From: Pedobacter sp. KBS0701
Lineage (GTDB): Bacteria > Bacteroidota > Bacteroidia > Sphingobacteriales > Sphingobacteriaceae
Direction: 5' to 3'
Assembly: GCF_005938645.2 (NCBI RefSeq)
Contig: NZ_CP042171.1
Coordinates: 5,518,001 to 5,582,000 of the forward strand
Length of the DNA stretch: 64,000 nucleotides
This document shows positions 8,031-15,975 of this stretch, piece after piece. The notes beneath the pieces are model-generated. The model saw only the letters and a list, made by a program, of their open reading frames with translations. It made no database searches and had not been told where the DNA came from. The translations under genes and the position numbers were made by a program. Positions within the stretch are counted from its first letter, which is position 1. The number at the start of each line of letters is the position of its first letter.

Positions 8031-8601
8031 TACTGTTTTTCTCTATACAAATCTTTAAATTCCGCTTACCATTTTGGATGTAACTCTTAACTTTAAGCAT
8101 GTCGTAGCCCGTAATATCGGCCACTTCTTTATAGCATTTTTCTTGTAAATAAAATAAATCTACGCTTTTTCGCTGTTCTTCAGGCAAAGTTTCCATACAC
8201 TTTTCCATAATGGTAAGCTGCGTTTCTTTTGTGTTGTCTATATCAAGATGCACAAACTCGGTATTTTCCACAAAAGTATCGTCTATGGAGACATTATTTT
8301 GCTTCGCCGATTTCCGTAATGCCATTAAACAATGGTTCCGCGTTAAAACATGAAGCCAGCTCTTAAAGTTCTGTACCTCATGTATTTTCAGCTTCGTTAC
8401 CAGTTCTTCAAAAATCTGCATCACCGCATCCTTGCTTTGCTCTTCATCTTTGAAGTAGTTTAAGCAAACCCCAAATACCAAATGCATGTATTTATTGTAA
8501 AGCGTACCCAACGCGTCCAAATCACCTGTATTTTTATACCCGGCAATCAGTTTGGCATCATCTTGCTGGGAATTTCCAGCTGTATTTTTTATAAACCTCA
8601 A
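8023..8601 (-). CDS. ECF-type RNA polymerase sigma factor
   Basis: The 192-residue protein has a sigma region 2 at about 25-90 (L-G-T-L-Y-N-K-Y-M-H-L-V-F-G and K-D-A-V-M-Q-I-F-E, then F-K-S-W-L-H-V-L-T-R-N-H) and a region 4 at about 130-185 (L-P-E-E-Q-R-K-S-V-D-L-F-Y-L with K-C-Y-K-E-V-A-D-I-T-G-Y). This matches sigma-70 family ECF factors. The downstream overlapping gene encodes its likely membrane partner. The pair is divergent from the DUF4197 gene across a 209-base gap. Confidence 0.88.
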   Translation of the reverse strand: MRFIKNTAGNSQQDDAKLIAGYKNTGDLDALGTLYNKYMHLVFGVCLNYFKDEEQSKDAVMQIFEELVTKLKIHEVQNFKSWLHVLTRNHCLMALRKSAKQNNVSIDDTFVENTEFVHLDIDNTKETQLTIMEKCMETLPEEQRKSVDLFYLQEKCYKEVADITGYDMLKVKSYIQNGKRNLKICIEKNSSE

Positions 8602-8753
8602 AAAATGGTAGCTATTTCGAATTATCCTTCAAGTATAAAAAATATTTCTGAGTGATGGGACATAAACTAATTTTTTAGGAAGAGAACGCCCGAAATATTT
8701 ACGTTGCTAATCATCTTTAGGCTCTTGATATATTGTTGCCATGTACAAAAACT

Positions 8754-8761
8754 TATCTTTG
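8754..8761 (+). promoter_or_regulatory. -7 element before the DUF4197 gene
   Basis: TATCTTTG matches TAnnTTTG; TTG at 8733-8735 lies 18 bases upstream as a weak -33 element. The start codon is 49 bases downstream. Confidence 0.5.
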
Positions 8762-8810
8762 AGTATAAAAATATGGCCGTTGTTTTGCTAAGCATGATTA
8801 AACACACACA

Positions 8811-9572
8811 ATGAGAAAGATTAATATTTTATCGGCATCACTAACCATGATGGTATTTGCAAGCCTAAATGTTAGCGCACAGATTAAACTGAGCGATATA
8901 TTTAAAAAAGTAACCGAAAAACAAGGTGCCGCAACAGCTGCTACCGGAACGCCATCTACTTTTGAAATCGGACAGGGGATTAAGGAAGCGCTACAAATTG
9001 GTGTTTCTGCAGGTGTTGACAGGCTTTCGGTTAAAGATGGCTTTTTAGGTAATCTGGCGGTTAAAATTCTAATGCCTCCTGAAGCACAAAAGGTTGAAAA
9101 AACATTACGTGGCATAGGTTTGAACAAACTTTGCGATAATGTGATTGTAAGTTTAAACCGTGCCGCTGAAGATGCTGCCACCGAAGCAAAGCCTATTTTT
9201 ATATCGGCTATTAAACAGATGACTTTAACTGATGCCACTAATATCCTGTTGGGTAGCAAAGACGCAGCTACCGAATATTTTAAAAGGGTTACTACTGCAC
9301 AACTGATTCAGAAATTCAGCCCGATTGTAACCACAAGTTTAAATAAGGTTAATGCCACTAAGTATTACAGCGATTTAACTTCGCAATACAATCGCTTGCC
9401 TTTGGTAAGGCCCGTAAATACCAACTTAACGGAATATGTTACCCAAAAAGCGATAGATGGGTTATTTGTTGAAGTTGCAAAGGAAGAACTCAAAATTAGG
9501 GGCAATTTAAGCTCAAGGAGTACAACCTTATTGCAAAAAGTTTTCGGTTATGCGGATAGGAAAAAGATTTAA
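8811..9572 (+). CDS. DUF4197 family exported protein
   Basis: The 253-residue protein has a signal peptide (about 1-23, ending V-S-A-Q) and a helical body of the DUF4197 type: I-G-Q-G-I-K-E-A-L-Q-I-G-V near residue 52, then S-V-K-D-G-F-L-G-N, and in the middle K-Q-M-T-L-T-D-A-T-N-I-L-L-G. The family is widespread in Bacteroidetes and Proteobacteria, periplasmic or secreted, and of unknown function. It has its own promoter and no operon partner. Confidence 0.85.
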   Translation: MRKINILSASLTMMVFASLNVSAQIKLSDIFKKVTEKQGAATAATGTPSTFEIGQGIKEALQIGVSAGVDRLSVKDGFLGNLAVKILMPPEAQKVEKTLRGIGLNKLCDNVIVSLNRAAEDAATEAKPIFISAIKQMTLTDATNILLGSKDAATEYFKRVTTAQLIQKFSPIVTTSLNKVNATKYYSDLTSQYNRLPLVRPVNTNLTEYVTQKAIDGLFVEVAKEELKIRGNLSSRSTTLLQKVFGYADRKKI

Positions 9573-9684
9573 ATATGCTGTGGTTCGTGTGGACACGAGC
9601 CAATATAAAGTATATTTTAAGTAAAATATAGCTTCTTGGTCCACTCAGCAACGGCATACACAAAAACTATTTGTAAAATTGTAT

Positions 9685-10620
9685 ATGACGAAAATCAGCA
9701 CCACATTAGTTTCTATTTTAATTCCCTGCGTTGCATTACTCACTTCCTGCGGCAACAATAAATCTGAAGAAGAAAATGCTAAAGCCGTTTTAGATACGGT
9801 TTCTTTAAGCAGTAAAAATTTCGCGATAGCCTATCAGGATGGGAATAAAATTGTAGCCACGAGTATTGATACCATGAAACAGATTTCGTTTGGTGGCGCA
9901 ACCGATCCGGCGATTTCTCCTGATGGAAATAAATTGGCATATACGCTGAGCGATTCTGTTGGGAACCGATCAGTATGGATTGCCGATATGGAAAATAAAA
10001 GTCAGGGTAAATTGCAGGTAAATAGCAATAATTATTATCAGGCCATGTGGTCTGCTGATGGAGGCTCGATCGCTTTCAATATTTTCAACAGTAAAAACCT
10101 ATGGAAGATAGGTGTTATTAAAACTGATAATTCGGGATATGTAATGCTGGATAGTGCATCTGGAATAAATGTTTATGCACCAACCTGGAAAAATGAAAAG
10201 GAAATCATCGGACAGGACCTGATCAAGCTTTACACCTTTGATCGCACGGGAAAGTTAATCAATACCAAGCTGATATCCGATTTGATTGGGAAAGAATTTT
10301 CCATTGCAAGCAGCAACCGTTTCTTTTACACAAAAGACGGAACGAAGTTAATTTTTAATGCAGGGAATAACGATGTTTTAAACGGATTAACAGGGCCAAG
10401 CGAAGCAGTTTATATTTTAGATCTGGTTAGTAAAAAAATACAGCGGATTTCACCAAAAGGTGTGCATGTTCCTTATGTTTTTGTTACGGCTGATGACCGG
10501 ATTTTTTACAGCGGGGCTGAAAAACCTTACACGCACAGCAAAATTTATGTTTCTGATTTAGACGGGAACGTTAAAACGGTGGTGGATAAGGGGAATAATC
10601 CAACTGGCGCATTGAAATAA
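9685..10620 (+). CDS. TolB/WD40-like beta-propeller lipoprotein
   Basis: The 311-residue protein has a lipoprotein leader with L-T-S-C-G-N-N, giving acylated Cys22. The body has PD40-type propeller blades: D-P-A-I-S-P-D-G-N-K-L-A-Y near residue 75 and A-M-W-S-A-D-G-G-S-I-A-F near 115, with further weaker copies. TolB-like propellers usually bind proteins or peptides at the envelope. A TTG at 9679 would add two residues; the ATG at 9685 is the more likely start. It may be co-transcribed with the reductase gene 23 bases downstream, although the functions do not obviously match. Confidence 0.7.
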   Translation: MTKISTTLVSILIPCVALLTSCGNNKSEEENAKAVLDTVSLSSKNFAIAYQDGNKIVATSIDTMKQISFGGATDPAISPDGNKLAYTLSDSVGNRSVWIADMENKSQGKLQVNSNNYYQAMWSADGGSIAFNIFNSKNLWKIGVIKTDNSGYVMLDSASGINVYAPTWKNEKEIIGQDLIKLYTFDRTGKLINTKLISDLIGKEFSIASSNRFFYTKDGTKLIFNAGNNDVLNGLTGPSEAVYILDLVSKKIQRISPKGVHVPYVFVTADDRIFYSGAEKPYTHSKIYVSDLDGNVKTVVDKGNNPTGALK

Positions 10621-10643
10621 TCTGTTTATCATATTAGGTTAAC

Positions 10644-11579
10644 ATGCTAAATAAAACAAGAATTGTTATTGTCGGAATTGGTGGAGTTGGTGGGTACTTC
10701 GGAGGCTTACTGTCTAAACAATACGCTAACGGAAATGATGTAGAAATTGTTTTTATTGCCCGTGGCGAACATTTAAATGAGATCCAAAATAAAGGATTAA
10801 CGGTAATAAAAGGGTTCGAAAACTTTGTAGCTAAGCCATACCTGGCTACCAATGATTATAGTAAAATTGGCGTGGCCGATTATGTGATCATCTGCACCAA
10901 AAGCTACGATTTAAAACAAACCATCGAAAAGTTAAAACCTTTAATTAGTGATACGACAGTATTATTGCCACTTTTAAACGGTGTTAGTGCAAGTGATGAA
11001 ATTTTAGAAATCCTGCCACATGCAACTGTTTTAAAAGGCTGTGCTTTTATTGTTTCCAAAATTAAATCACCAGGTATAATTGAAAATTCCGGCAACATTC
11101 AAAAGTTATCTTTTGGTATGGATGGGCCTCTTAACGAAGCGGTTTTACATTTGAAAGATTTGATGTTTAATGCAGGAATCGATGTAATGGTTTCGGATAA
11201 AATCTCTACCGCCATCTGGGAAAAATTTATATTTATTTCCCCTACAGCTACTTCCACATCCTATTTCGATAGCACTATCGGAAAGGTACTGGAAGAAAAT
11301 CTTGAAACTACGCTGAAGTTAATTGAAGAAGTGAAAAACCTTGCGCTAGTTAAAGGTGTAACAATTAGTGATGACATTTCGGGCAAAACATTAAATACAA
11401 TGAAATCGATGCCCTACGAAGTTACCTCATCCATGCACCGCGATTATCTCAATCGGAAACCCCAAACAGAAGTTGAGTCGTTAACAGGTTACATTGTACG
11501 TGAAGCCGAAAAACTTGGTATTGCTGCACCGACATATCAAAAGTTGTACAAAGGATTGCTTAAGAAAAGGCCATTGTAA
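10644..11579 (+). CDS. panE: 2-dehydropantoate 2-reductase (ketopantoate reductase family)
   Basis: The 311-residue protein opens with a dinucleotide-binding fold, I-V-I-V-G-I-G-G-V-G-G-Y-F-G-G, followed by I-A-R-G-E-H-L. The middle has the family segment C-T-K-S-Y-D-L, then L-P-L-L-N-G-V, and the C-terminal helical domain has I-W-E-K-F-I-F-I-S and a late R-K-P-Q-T-E-V-E-S-L-T-G. PanE uses NADPH to reduce ketopantoate to pantoate for coenzyme A synthesis. Many paralogues act on other 2-oxo acids, so the exact substrate is not certain. Confidence 0.85.
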   Translation: MLNKTRIVIVGIGGVGGYFGGLLSKQYANGNDVEIVFIARGEHLNEIQNKGLTVIKGFENFVAKPYLATNDYSKIGVADYVIICTKSYDLKQTIEKLKPLISDTTVLLPLLNGVSASDEILEILPHATVLKGCAFIVSKIKSPGIIENSGNIQKLSFGMDGPLNEAVLHLKDLMFNAGIDVMVSDKISTAIWEKFIFISPTATSTSYFDSTIGKVLEENLETTLKLIEEVKNLALVKGVTISDDISGKTLNTMKSMPYEVTSSMHRDYLNRKPQTEVESLTGYIVREAEKLGIAAPTYQKLYKGLLKKRPL

Positions 11580-11639
11580 GTCGCTAAAAGTCAGTTGAAT
11601 TTGATCAAAAACTTTGAATCTTCCAAAAAAAGTAAAGAA

Positions 11640-11668
11640 AATTTAAAGTAATATTGAGTTTCATCCGT
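11640..11668 (+). promoter_or_regulatory. candidate ECF-type promoter of the second sigma gene
   Basis: AATTTAAAGTAA at 11640-11651 is followed after 12 bases by TCCGT at 11664-11668. The same block, spacing and TCCGT occur at 12903-12931. The layout fits an ECF promoter whose -10 contains CGT, placed 25 bases before the GTG start. Recognition by the neighbouring sigma factor is inference. Confidence 0.5.
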
Positions 11669-11693
11669 TTACTGGATTATTAAGCAAAATTTA

Positions 11694-12245
11694 GTGCCAA
11701 CAAACGAACCTCAAAATATCATTTCAACGGTTACCAATTATGGTAAGCGCTTATTCAGTTTCATCCGCGGACGGGTGAATACGGATGAGGATGCAGAAGA
11801 TATTTTACAGGATGTTTGGTTTCAGCTCAGCAATCAACCCGAGGCTGGTGCCATCGAGCAGATTAGTGGCTGGCTATATCGGGTGGCAAGAAATAAAATT
11901 ACCGATAAATACCGCAAACAAAAGGAAGAATCGTTAGAAGATTTCACTTTTGAAGGCGAAGACGGCGAAATCAATTTTAAAGAAATTTTACTTGCAGAAG
12001 CCTACTCGCCAGAAGAGGAAAGTTTAAAGAAACTATTCTGGGATCAACTGTTTTTGGCATTGGAAGAGCTGCCCGAAAACCAACGCTATGTGTTTGTTCA
12101 GAACGAGCTGGAAGAGCGCACTTTTCAGGAACTGGCGGATGAAAGCGGAGAGAATATCAAGACATTAATATCAAGAAAAGGTTATGCGGTAAAACACCTT
12201 CGTAACCGTTTACAAAATTTATATCAGGAATTTATTAACTATTAA
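11694..12245 (+). CDS. ECF-type RNA polymerase sigma factor, GTG start
   Basis: The 183-residue protein begins at GTG; no in-frame ATG lies near and the region-2 fold starts about residue 10, so GTG is well supported. Region 2 has D-E-D-A-E-D-I-L-Q-D-V-W-F-Q-L and G-W-L-Y-R-V-A-R-N-K-I-T-D-K-Y-R-K; region 4 has L-P-E-N-Q-R-Y-V-F-V and T-F-Q-E-L-A-D-E-S-G-E-N-I-K-T-L-I-S-R-K. No classic anti-sigma gene follows; instead a small two-helix membrane protein starts 10 bases later and may fill that role. Candidate promoters of the same type lie before this gene and before the Hsp20 operon. Confidence 0.85.
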   Translation: MPTNEPQNIISTVTNYGKRLFSFIRGRVNTDEDAEDILQDVWFQLSNQPEAGAIEQISGWLYRVARNKITDKYRKQKEESLEDFTFEGEDGEINFKEILLAEAYSPEEESLKKLFWDQLFLALEELPENQRYVFVQNELEERTFQELADESGENIKTLISRKGYAVKHLRNRLQNLYQEFINY

Positions 12246-12255
12246 ACTTACAGAC

Positions 12256-12606
12256 ATGATGAATAGAAATTTTAATCGCGGTAAGAAATTCATGTTCTTT
12301 TTCCCTGTAGCGGTGCTTATTGCAGCGGTGCTGGGCTACGTAGTTATGTTTTTATGGAACTGGATTCTGCCAGAAGTTGCCCAGGCAGGGAGGCTTAATT
12401 ATTGGCAGGCCCTCGGTTTGCTTGTGCTTTGCAGAATATTGTTCGGAAATTTTAATAAAGGAGGGCATGGTGGTGGCGGTTTCCGTGAACGTGCCCACAA
12501 GATGCGGGCTAAATGGGATTCTATGAACGAAGAGGAGCGGGCAAAATTTAAGGAAGAATATAAACGGAGATGTGGCGGATGGGGCCACCGCCGCAATAAG
12601 GAATAG
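12256..12606 (+). CDS. small two-helix membrane protein in the sigma factor operon
   Basis: The 116-residue protein has two hydrophobic helices (about 12-34 and 47-62), a Gly/His-rich linker and a charged C-terminal helix with M-N-E-E-E-R-A-K-F-K-E-E-Y-K-R-R. Two ATGs are in tandem at 256 and 259 of this kilobase. Placed 10 bases after the ECF sigma gene and before a terminator, it may be a membrane-bound regulator of that sigma factor or a stress effector. I do not recognise a named family. Confidence 0.65.
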   Translation: MMNRNFNRGKKFMFFFPVAVLIAAVLGYVVMFLWNWILPEVAQAGRLNYWQALGLLVLCRILFGNFNKGGHGGGGFRERAHKMRAKWDSMNEEERAKFKEEYKRRCGGWGHRRNKE

Positions 12607-12612
12607 TTTGGA

Positions 12613-12641
12613 AGCCTCGAAATAAATTCGGGGCTTTTTTG
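12613..12641 (+). terminator. terminator after the sigma factor operon
   Basis: AGCCTCGAA (12613-12621) pairs with TTCGGGGCT (12627-12635) with one G-T pair, followed by six T residues. Confidence 0.85.
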
Positions 12642-12689
12642 TTTTATCTATTTCTCCATTATTTTGAACATCGTGAAAGCCTCTCCGCG

Positions 12690-12866
12690 AATCGTCATCT
12701 CGACCGCAGCAACGCGGAGCGGAGAGATCTATCAAGACAGATTTCTCCATTTCGCTGCGCTTCAGTCGAAAGGACGGTCGATATTTTTATTCTATCGGTC
12801 GGTGTCTCACCGACCGAAATGGTAACTACTAAAAGATCCTTCGACTCCGCTCAGGATGACATAACT
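12690..12866. repeat. dispersed intergenic repeat, family A
   Basis: Runs from ATCGTCATCTCGACCGCAGC through GAGCGGAGAGATCTATC, then CGCTTCAGTCGAAAGGACG, a palindromic piece TCGGTCGGTG/CACCGACCGA and finally GATCCTTCGACTCCGCTCAG with GATGACA. Opposite arms form a long imperfect inverted repeat. It lies between the sigma factor terminator and the next promoter. Open frames across it are repeat-derived and not genes. Confidence 0.7.
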
Positions 12867-12902
12867 AGGGGTAGCTCTTAATAAAATAAAAAAAATAAAA
12901 AT

Positions 12903-12931
12903 AATTTAAAGTAAAAATAAAGTTGCTCCGT
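12903..12931 (+). promoter_or_regulatory. second copy of the candidate ECF-type promoter
   Basis: AATTTAAAGTAA at 12903-12914, 12 bases, then TCCGT at 12927-12931, the same as before the sigma factor gene at 11640. It precedes the small membrane protein/Hsp20 operon by about 170 bases, which implies a long leader. The rest of the gap (12935-13099) is AT-rich with nothing else recognised. Confidence 0.5.
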
Positions 12932-13099
12932 CTTCCTATATAAATAACAAAATAACCGCATTGCTAGTTCAACTTGTTTAAAGTGAATTGATTACAATGC
13001 TTTAAAATTATAACAGATGAAACCATCATGATTTTCAAAACCCAAAATAACGGGAGAAATCATGATAGCTTCATCACAAATAAAAACATATATAAAAAG

Positions 13100-13366
13100 A
13101 TGAAAAAGATATTAAAAACCATAGGATTCGGGATTGTACTTGGTGCAGTCGCTTTCTTCATACCATTTGTATTCAAATTTATATTGGCCTTCGTGCTGAT
13201 CGGTTTAATGTTCAGGGCATTTGCCAGCAGAAGACGTCATTATTTCCACAGCCGATATAATGGTTTCGAAAACAATTACAGTCCGATTGTACCGATCGAT
13301 AACCAATGGTACAGGCCAACACTACAGGGCAATGGAACAGTTAACAACATCAACGTAAATTATTAA
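13100..13366 (+). CDS. small membrane protein, first gene of Hsp20 operon
   Basis: From the ATG at 13100 the product is 88 residues: M-K-K-I-L-K-T, then a long hydrophobic stretch (about 8-38) that can form one or two helices, an arginine- and histidine-rich turn (S-R-R-R-H-Y-F-H-S-R) and a polar tail ending N-N-I-N-V-N-Y. An upstream ATG at 13028 would add 24 polar residues that look non-coding, so I prefer 13100. No family is recognised. The next gene begins 6 bases later. Confidence 0.6.
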   Translation: MKKILKTIGFGIVLGAVAFFIPFVFKFILAFVLIGLMFRAFASRRRHYFHSRYNGFENNYSPIVPIDNQWYRPTLQGNGTVNNINVNY

Positions 13367-13372
13367 CCGGCC

Positions 13373-13600
13373 ATGAGAACATTTAGAATATTATTGGCAT
13401 TGGCTGTTGCCGCAGGAACTTTTTACAGCTTAAATGTACTGGCCGTTCAGAACGGATACCATGATCGCTTAGATTTCAAAAACAGGCATTATCATGATGA
13501 TTGCCAGCAAGAACATCATAGAAGCCATAGTCACCATAGCAGAAAAATGGATGATACCGTGATTAGTCCTGTTGATAGTATAAACAAAGTAAATAGATAA
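13373..13600 (+). CDS. small exported histidine-rich protein
   Basis: The 75-residue protein has a signal-like N-terminus (M-R-T-F-R-I-L-L-A-L-A-V-A-A-G) and a short mature part dense in His, Asp and Arg, including H-Y-H-D-D and H-H-R-S-H-S-H-H-S. Such a composition could bind metal ions in the periplasm, but that is only a guess from composition. It lies tightly between two other operon genes (gaps of 6 and 4 bases). Confidence 0.6.
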   Translation: MRTFRILLALAVAAGTFYSLNVLAVQNGYHDRLDFKNRHYHDDCQQEHHRSHSHHSRKMDDTVISPVDSINKVNR

Positions 13601-13604
13601 CATT

Positions 13605-13991
13605 ATGTCACAGGTACTTTTTTTAAGCGATCCGTCTCAGACTGATGTTAGTCCGATTTTAGGTATGGCAAACGAACTGATTACCCGGGGAGAGAAGGTA
13701 ACTTTCTTTAGCTCGGATGAATTTAAGGCCCCTATAGAACAAATCGGCGCTGACTTTAAAGCTTACAATCAGGAGCTGAACATTTTTAAAGGGAGAGAGG
13801 TGATTGATGAAGAAGAAAAACCTAAATCGGGATTAATCAGCGCATTGCTTGAGCCAATGAAATTTATCGATGATATTTTAGTCCAGCTAAGGGGTTTGAA
13901 ATTTGATTATGCCGTTTTCTCGCCTTCGTATCCCTACGCAAATATCATTACACAGCTATTGGGTATTCCTAAAACGGAACAGGCTGTTTAA
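13605..13991 (+). pseudogene. truncated GT-B glycosyltransferase (N-terminal fragment)
   Basis: The 128 residues match only the start of macrolide/UDP-type glycosyltransferases (MGT family), usually close to 400 residues: a first strand V-L-F-L-S-D-P, G-M-A-N-E-L-I-T-R-G-E-K-V-T-F-F, then E-Q-I-G-A-D-F-K-A-Y and L-K-F-D-Y-A-V-F-S-P. The frame stops at 13989-13991 right after G-I-P-K-T-E-Q-A-V, and no continuation is visible in any frame. The nucleotide-sugar-binding half is absent, so it cannot work as a normal transferase. Its intact start and operon position leave open a retained small protein. Confidence 0.65.
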
Positions 13992-14050
13992 AATTAATGT
14001 TGGCTTAGGCTGCTAAATTAATAGAATAAATAACAATTAAAATTAATAAA

Positions 14051-14503
14051 ATGTACAACGAACATAGATGCCATTCGGGCAAGATGCATGGCCACTTTGG
14101 CGCAGGAGAGGGAAGATTTGGAAGACACTTTGGTGGTCCTTTCGGCCACCATAAACACAGCATGTTTAACCAGGGCTTTAGAAAAGTACCCGCTAATATA
14201 GAAGAAACAGAAACCAGCTTTATTATTGAGCTTTTTGCACCAGCTTTGGTTAAAGAAAACTTAAAGGTGGTTACCAAAGATGACGTATTAACCATTTCTT
14301 ACCACCCTAAAGAAGAAGCTGATTCGGCTAAAAAGTATAGCCGTAGAGAATATAGCAACGGCACTTTCGAAAGAGCTTTTAGTTTAAACGGAAAAGTTTT
14401 AGTAGAAAATATATCGGCCAGTTATGCTGATGGAATTTTGAAGGTTACGCTGCCGAAAAACCCTGAAACGAATATACCAGAGAAAGATATTCTGGTAGAC
14501 TAA
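14051..14503 (+). CDS. small heat shock protein, Hsp20/alpha-crystallin family
   Basis: The 150-residue protein has an unusual Gly/His-rich N-terminus (1-45, with G-H-F-G-A-G-E-G-R-F-G) and an alpha-crystallin domain from about 55: P-A-N-I-E-E-T-E-T-S-F-I-I-E-L, then R-R-E-Y-S-N-G-T-F-E-R-A-F-S-L and the signature A-S-Y-A-D-G-I-L-K-V-T-L-P-K. Family members hold unfolding proteins as ATP-independent chaperones. It closes the operon that starts at 13100, which points to a stress response controlled by the nearby ECF sigma factor. Confidence 0.88.
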   Translation: MYNEHRCHSGKMHGHFGAGEGRFGRHFGGPFGHHKHSMFNQGFRKVPANIEETETSFIIELFAPALVKENLKVVTKDDVLTISYHPKEEADSAKKYSRREYSNGTFERAFSLNGKVLVENISASYADGILKVTLPKNPETNIPEKDILVD

Positions 14504-14525
14504 GTTTCGTCTATTATAATTTCCA

Positions 14526-14566
14526 GGCCCCGATTGTTTAAAGCAGTTGGGGCTATTTTATTTTAT
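14526..14566 (+). terminator. probable terminator after the hsp20 gene
   Basis: GGCCCC (14526-14531) can pair with GGGGCT (14549-14554) and is followed by a T-rich stretch. The stem is short with a long loop. Confidence 0.5.
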
Positions 14567-14632
14567 TGCAAGAGAAAAGGACTACCTGATATTGCTTTTG
14601 AGATAATTAAAGAAGCAGAAATTAAATGCGGG

Positions 14633-14664
14633 TTTGTTATTAGCGGTATTTTAAGGTACTTTTG
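14633..14664 (+). promoter_or_regulatory. Bacteroidetes-type promoter of the RNA helicase gene
   Basis: TTTG at 14633-14636, a 20-base spacer and TACTTTTG at 14657-14664 match the -33/-7 consensus very well. Transcription should begin near 14671, about 17 bases before the TTG start codon. Confidence 0.7.
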
Positions 14665-14687
14665 CTAAAAGACATAAACACAATAGA

Positions 14688-15908
14688 TTGAATTTTAACG
14701 ACTTTAATTTCAACCCCGATTTATACGAAGGCTTAATGGCCATGGGGTATAAAAGCGCTACTCCAATACAAGAACAAGCCATCCCGGTAATTTTAGATAA
14801 TCATGATCTGATTGCCTGCGCTCAAACTGGTACAGGAAAAACAGCCAGCTACCTTTTGCCTGTAATGGATAAAATTAGCAAAGCTGCCGATAGACATAAC
14901 AATACTTTAATCCTTGCGCCAACACGCGAGCTTGCACAACAGATTGATTTACAGGTAGAAGCCCTGGCTTATTTTACCAATATCAGTTCTTTAGCCGTTT
15001 ACGGCGGGGGAGATGGTATTGCTTACGAGCAGCAAAAACGTTCTATGCGCGATGGCGTGGATATTATTATTGCCACTCCTGGCAGATTAATGGCACATTT
15101 ATCTTCAGGTGTGTTAAAACTGGAACATTTGCAGCATTTGATTTTGGATGAAGCAGATAGAATGTTGGATATGGGTTTTTACGATGACATAATCCGCATT
15201 ATTAGCTATCTGCCAAAGAAAAGGCAAACGCTTTTGTTTTCAGCTACGATGGCGCCGAAAATAAGAACCATGGCGGGTAAGATCTTGCACGAACCGAAGC
15301 AGATTACCATTTCAATTGCTAAACCTGCCGAAGGGATTGATCAGCAGGCTTATAATATCCATGATCAACAAAAACAGGCGCTATTAACTGATATTTTTAA
15401 AAGCGGACAGTACAAAAGCAGTATCATTTTTGTTTCGACCAAGGAAAAAGTAAAAGCTTTATACAAAACCTTTAAAGGATTAGGAATTAAGGCCGAAGCT
15501 TTTCACTCCGACTTAGGGCAGAAAGAACGTGAAGATATTTTACTGGCTTTCAAAAACCGTAGACTACCGATTTTGATTGGAACCGATGTATTATCGAGGG
15601 GTATTGATGTGGAGGGTATAGATCTGGTAATCAATTATGATGTTCCCGGCGATCCGGCCGATTATGTACACCGTATTGGCCGTACAGCAAGAGCTGCAAC
15701 CAAAGGAACAGCCATTACATTGGTTAACGGAAGAGATAAGCGGAAGTTCGATAACATCGAAAAATTAATCGAAAAAGAAGTTCCCCGTATGCCACTGCCA
15801 GAAAGCATAGCTGCAATGGAAATTACGCATGTAGAGGAAAAGAAGCCACAGCATAAAAACAGAAAAAAGGTTTGGCAGAAAAAGAAAAAACCAAAACCTT
15901 CAGCTTAA
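14688..15908 (+). CDS. DEAD-box ATP-dependent RNA helicase, RhlE-like, TTG start
   Basis: The 406-residue protein has all helicase motifs: Q motif (A-T-P-I-Q), A-Q-T-G-T-G-K-T, P-T-R-E-L-A, T-P-G-R, D-E-A-D at about 152-155, S-A-T, S-T-K-E-K, R-G-I-D-V and H-R-I-G-R-T-A-R. The tail is lysine-rich, as in RhlE-like helicases that unwind rRNA or mRNA duplexes. I chose the TTG at 14688 because it keeps the aromatic residue about 17 positions upstream of the Q motif; the first ATG comes later and removes it. The promoter position also fits this start. Confidence 0.9.
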   Translation: MNFNDFNFNPDLYEGLMAMGYKSATPIQEQAIPVILDNHDLIACAQTGTGKTASYLLPVMDKISKAADRHNNTLILAPTRELAQQIDLQVEALAYFTNISSLAVYGGGDGIAYEQQKRSMRDGVDIIIATPGRLMAHLSSGVLKLEHLQHLILDEADRMLDMGFYDDIIRIISYLPKKRQTLLFSATMAPKIRTMAGKILHEPKQITISIAKPAEGIDQQAYNIHDQQKQALLTDIFKSGQYKSSIIFVSTKEKVKALYKTFKGLGIKAEAFHSDLGQKEREDILLAFKNRRLPILIGTDVLSRGIDVEGIDLVINYDVPGDPADYVHRIGRTARAATKGTAITLVNGRDKRKFDNIEKLIEKEVPRMPLPESIAAMEITHVEEKKPQHKNRKKVWQKKKKPKPSA

Positions 15909-15917
15909 CTCATTTGA

Positions 15918-15950
15918 AACGCCATAAGTATTCTTATTGGCGTTTTTCTT
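15918..15950 (+). terminator. terminator after the RNA helicase gene
   Basis: AACGCCATAAG pairs with CTTATTGGCGTT across a short loop with one bulge, followed by a T-rich run. Confidence 0.8.
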
Positions 15951-15958
15951 TTATAAAT

Positions 15959-15966
15959 TATCTTTG
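15959..15966 (+). promoter_or_regulatory. -7 element before the AEC transporter gene
   Basis: TATCTTTG matches TAnnTTTG and ends only 9 bases before the ATG, so the leader must be very short or absent. Confidence 0.5.
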
Positions 15967-15975
15967 CGCTAGGCA

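Noticed and set aside
12639..12881. Open frame of 80 codons on the plus strand and an overlapping minus-strand frame
   Set aside because: Both are translations of a family-A repeat; no protein-like composition and no conserved start.
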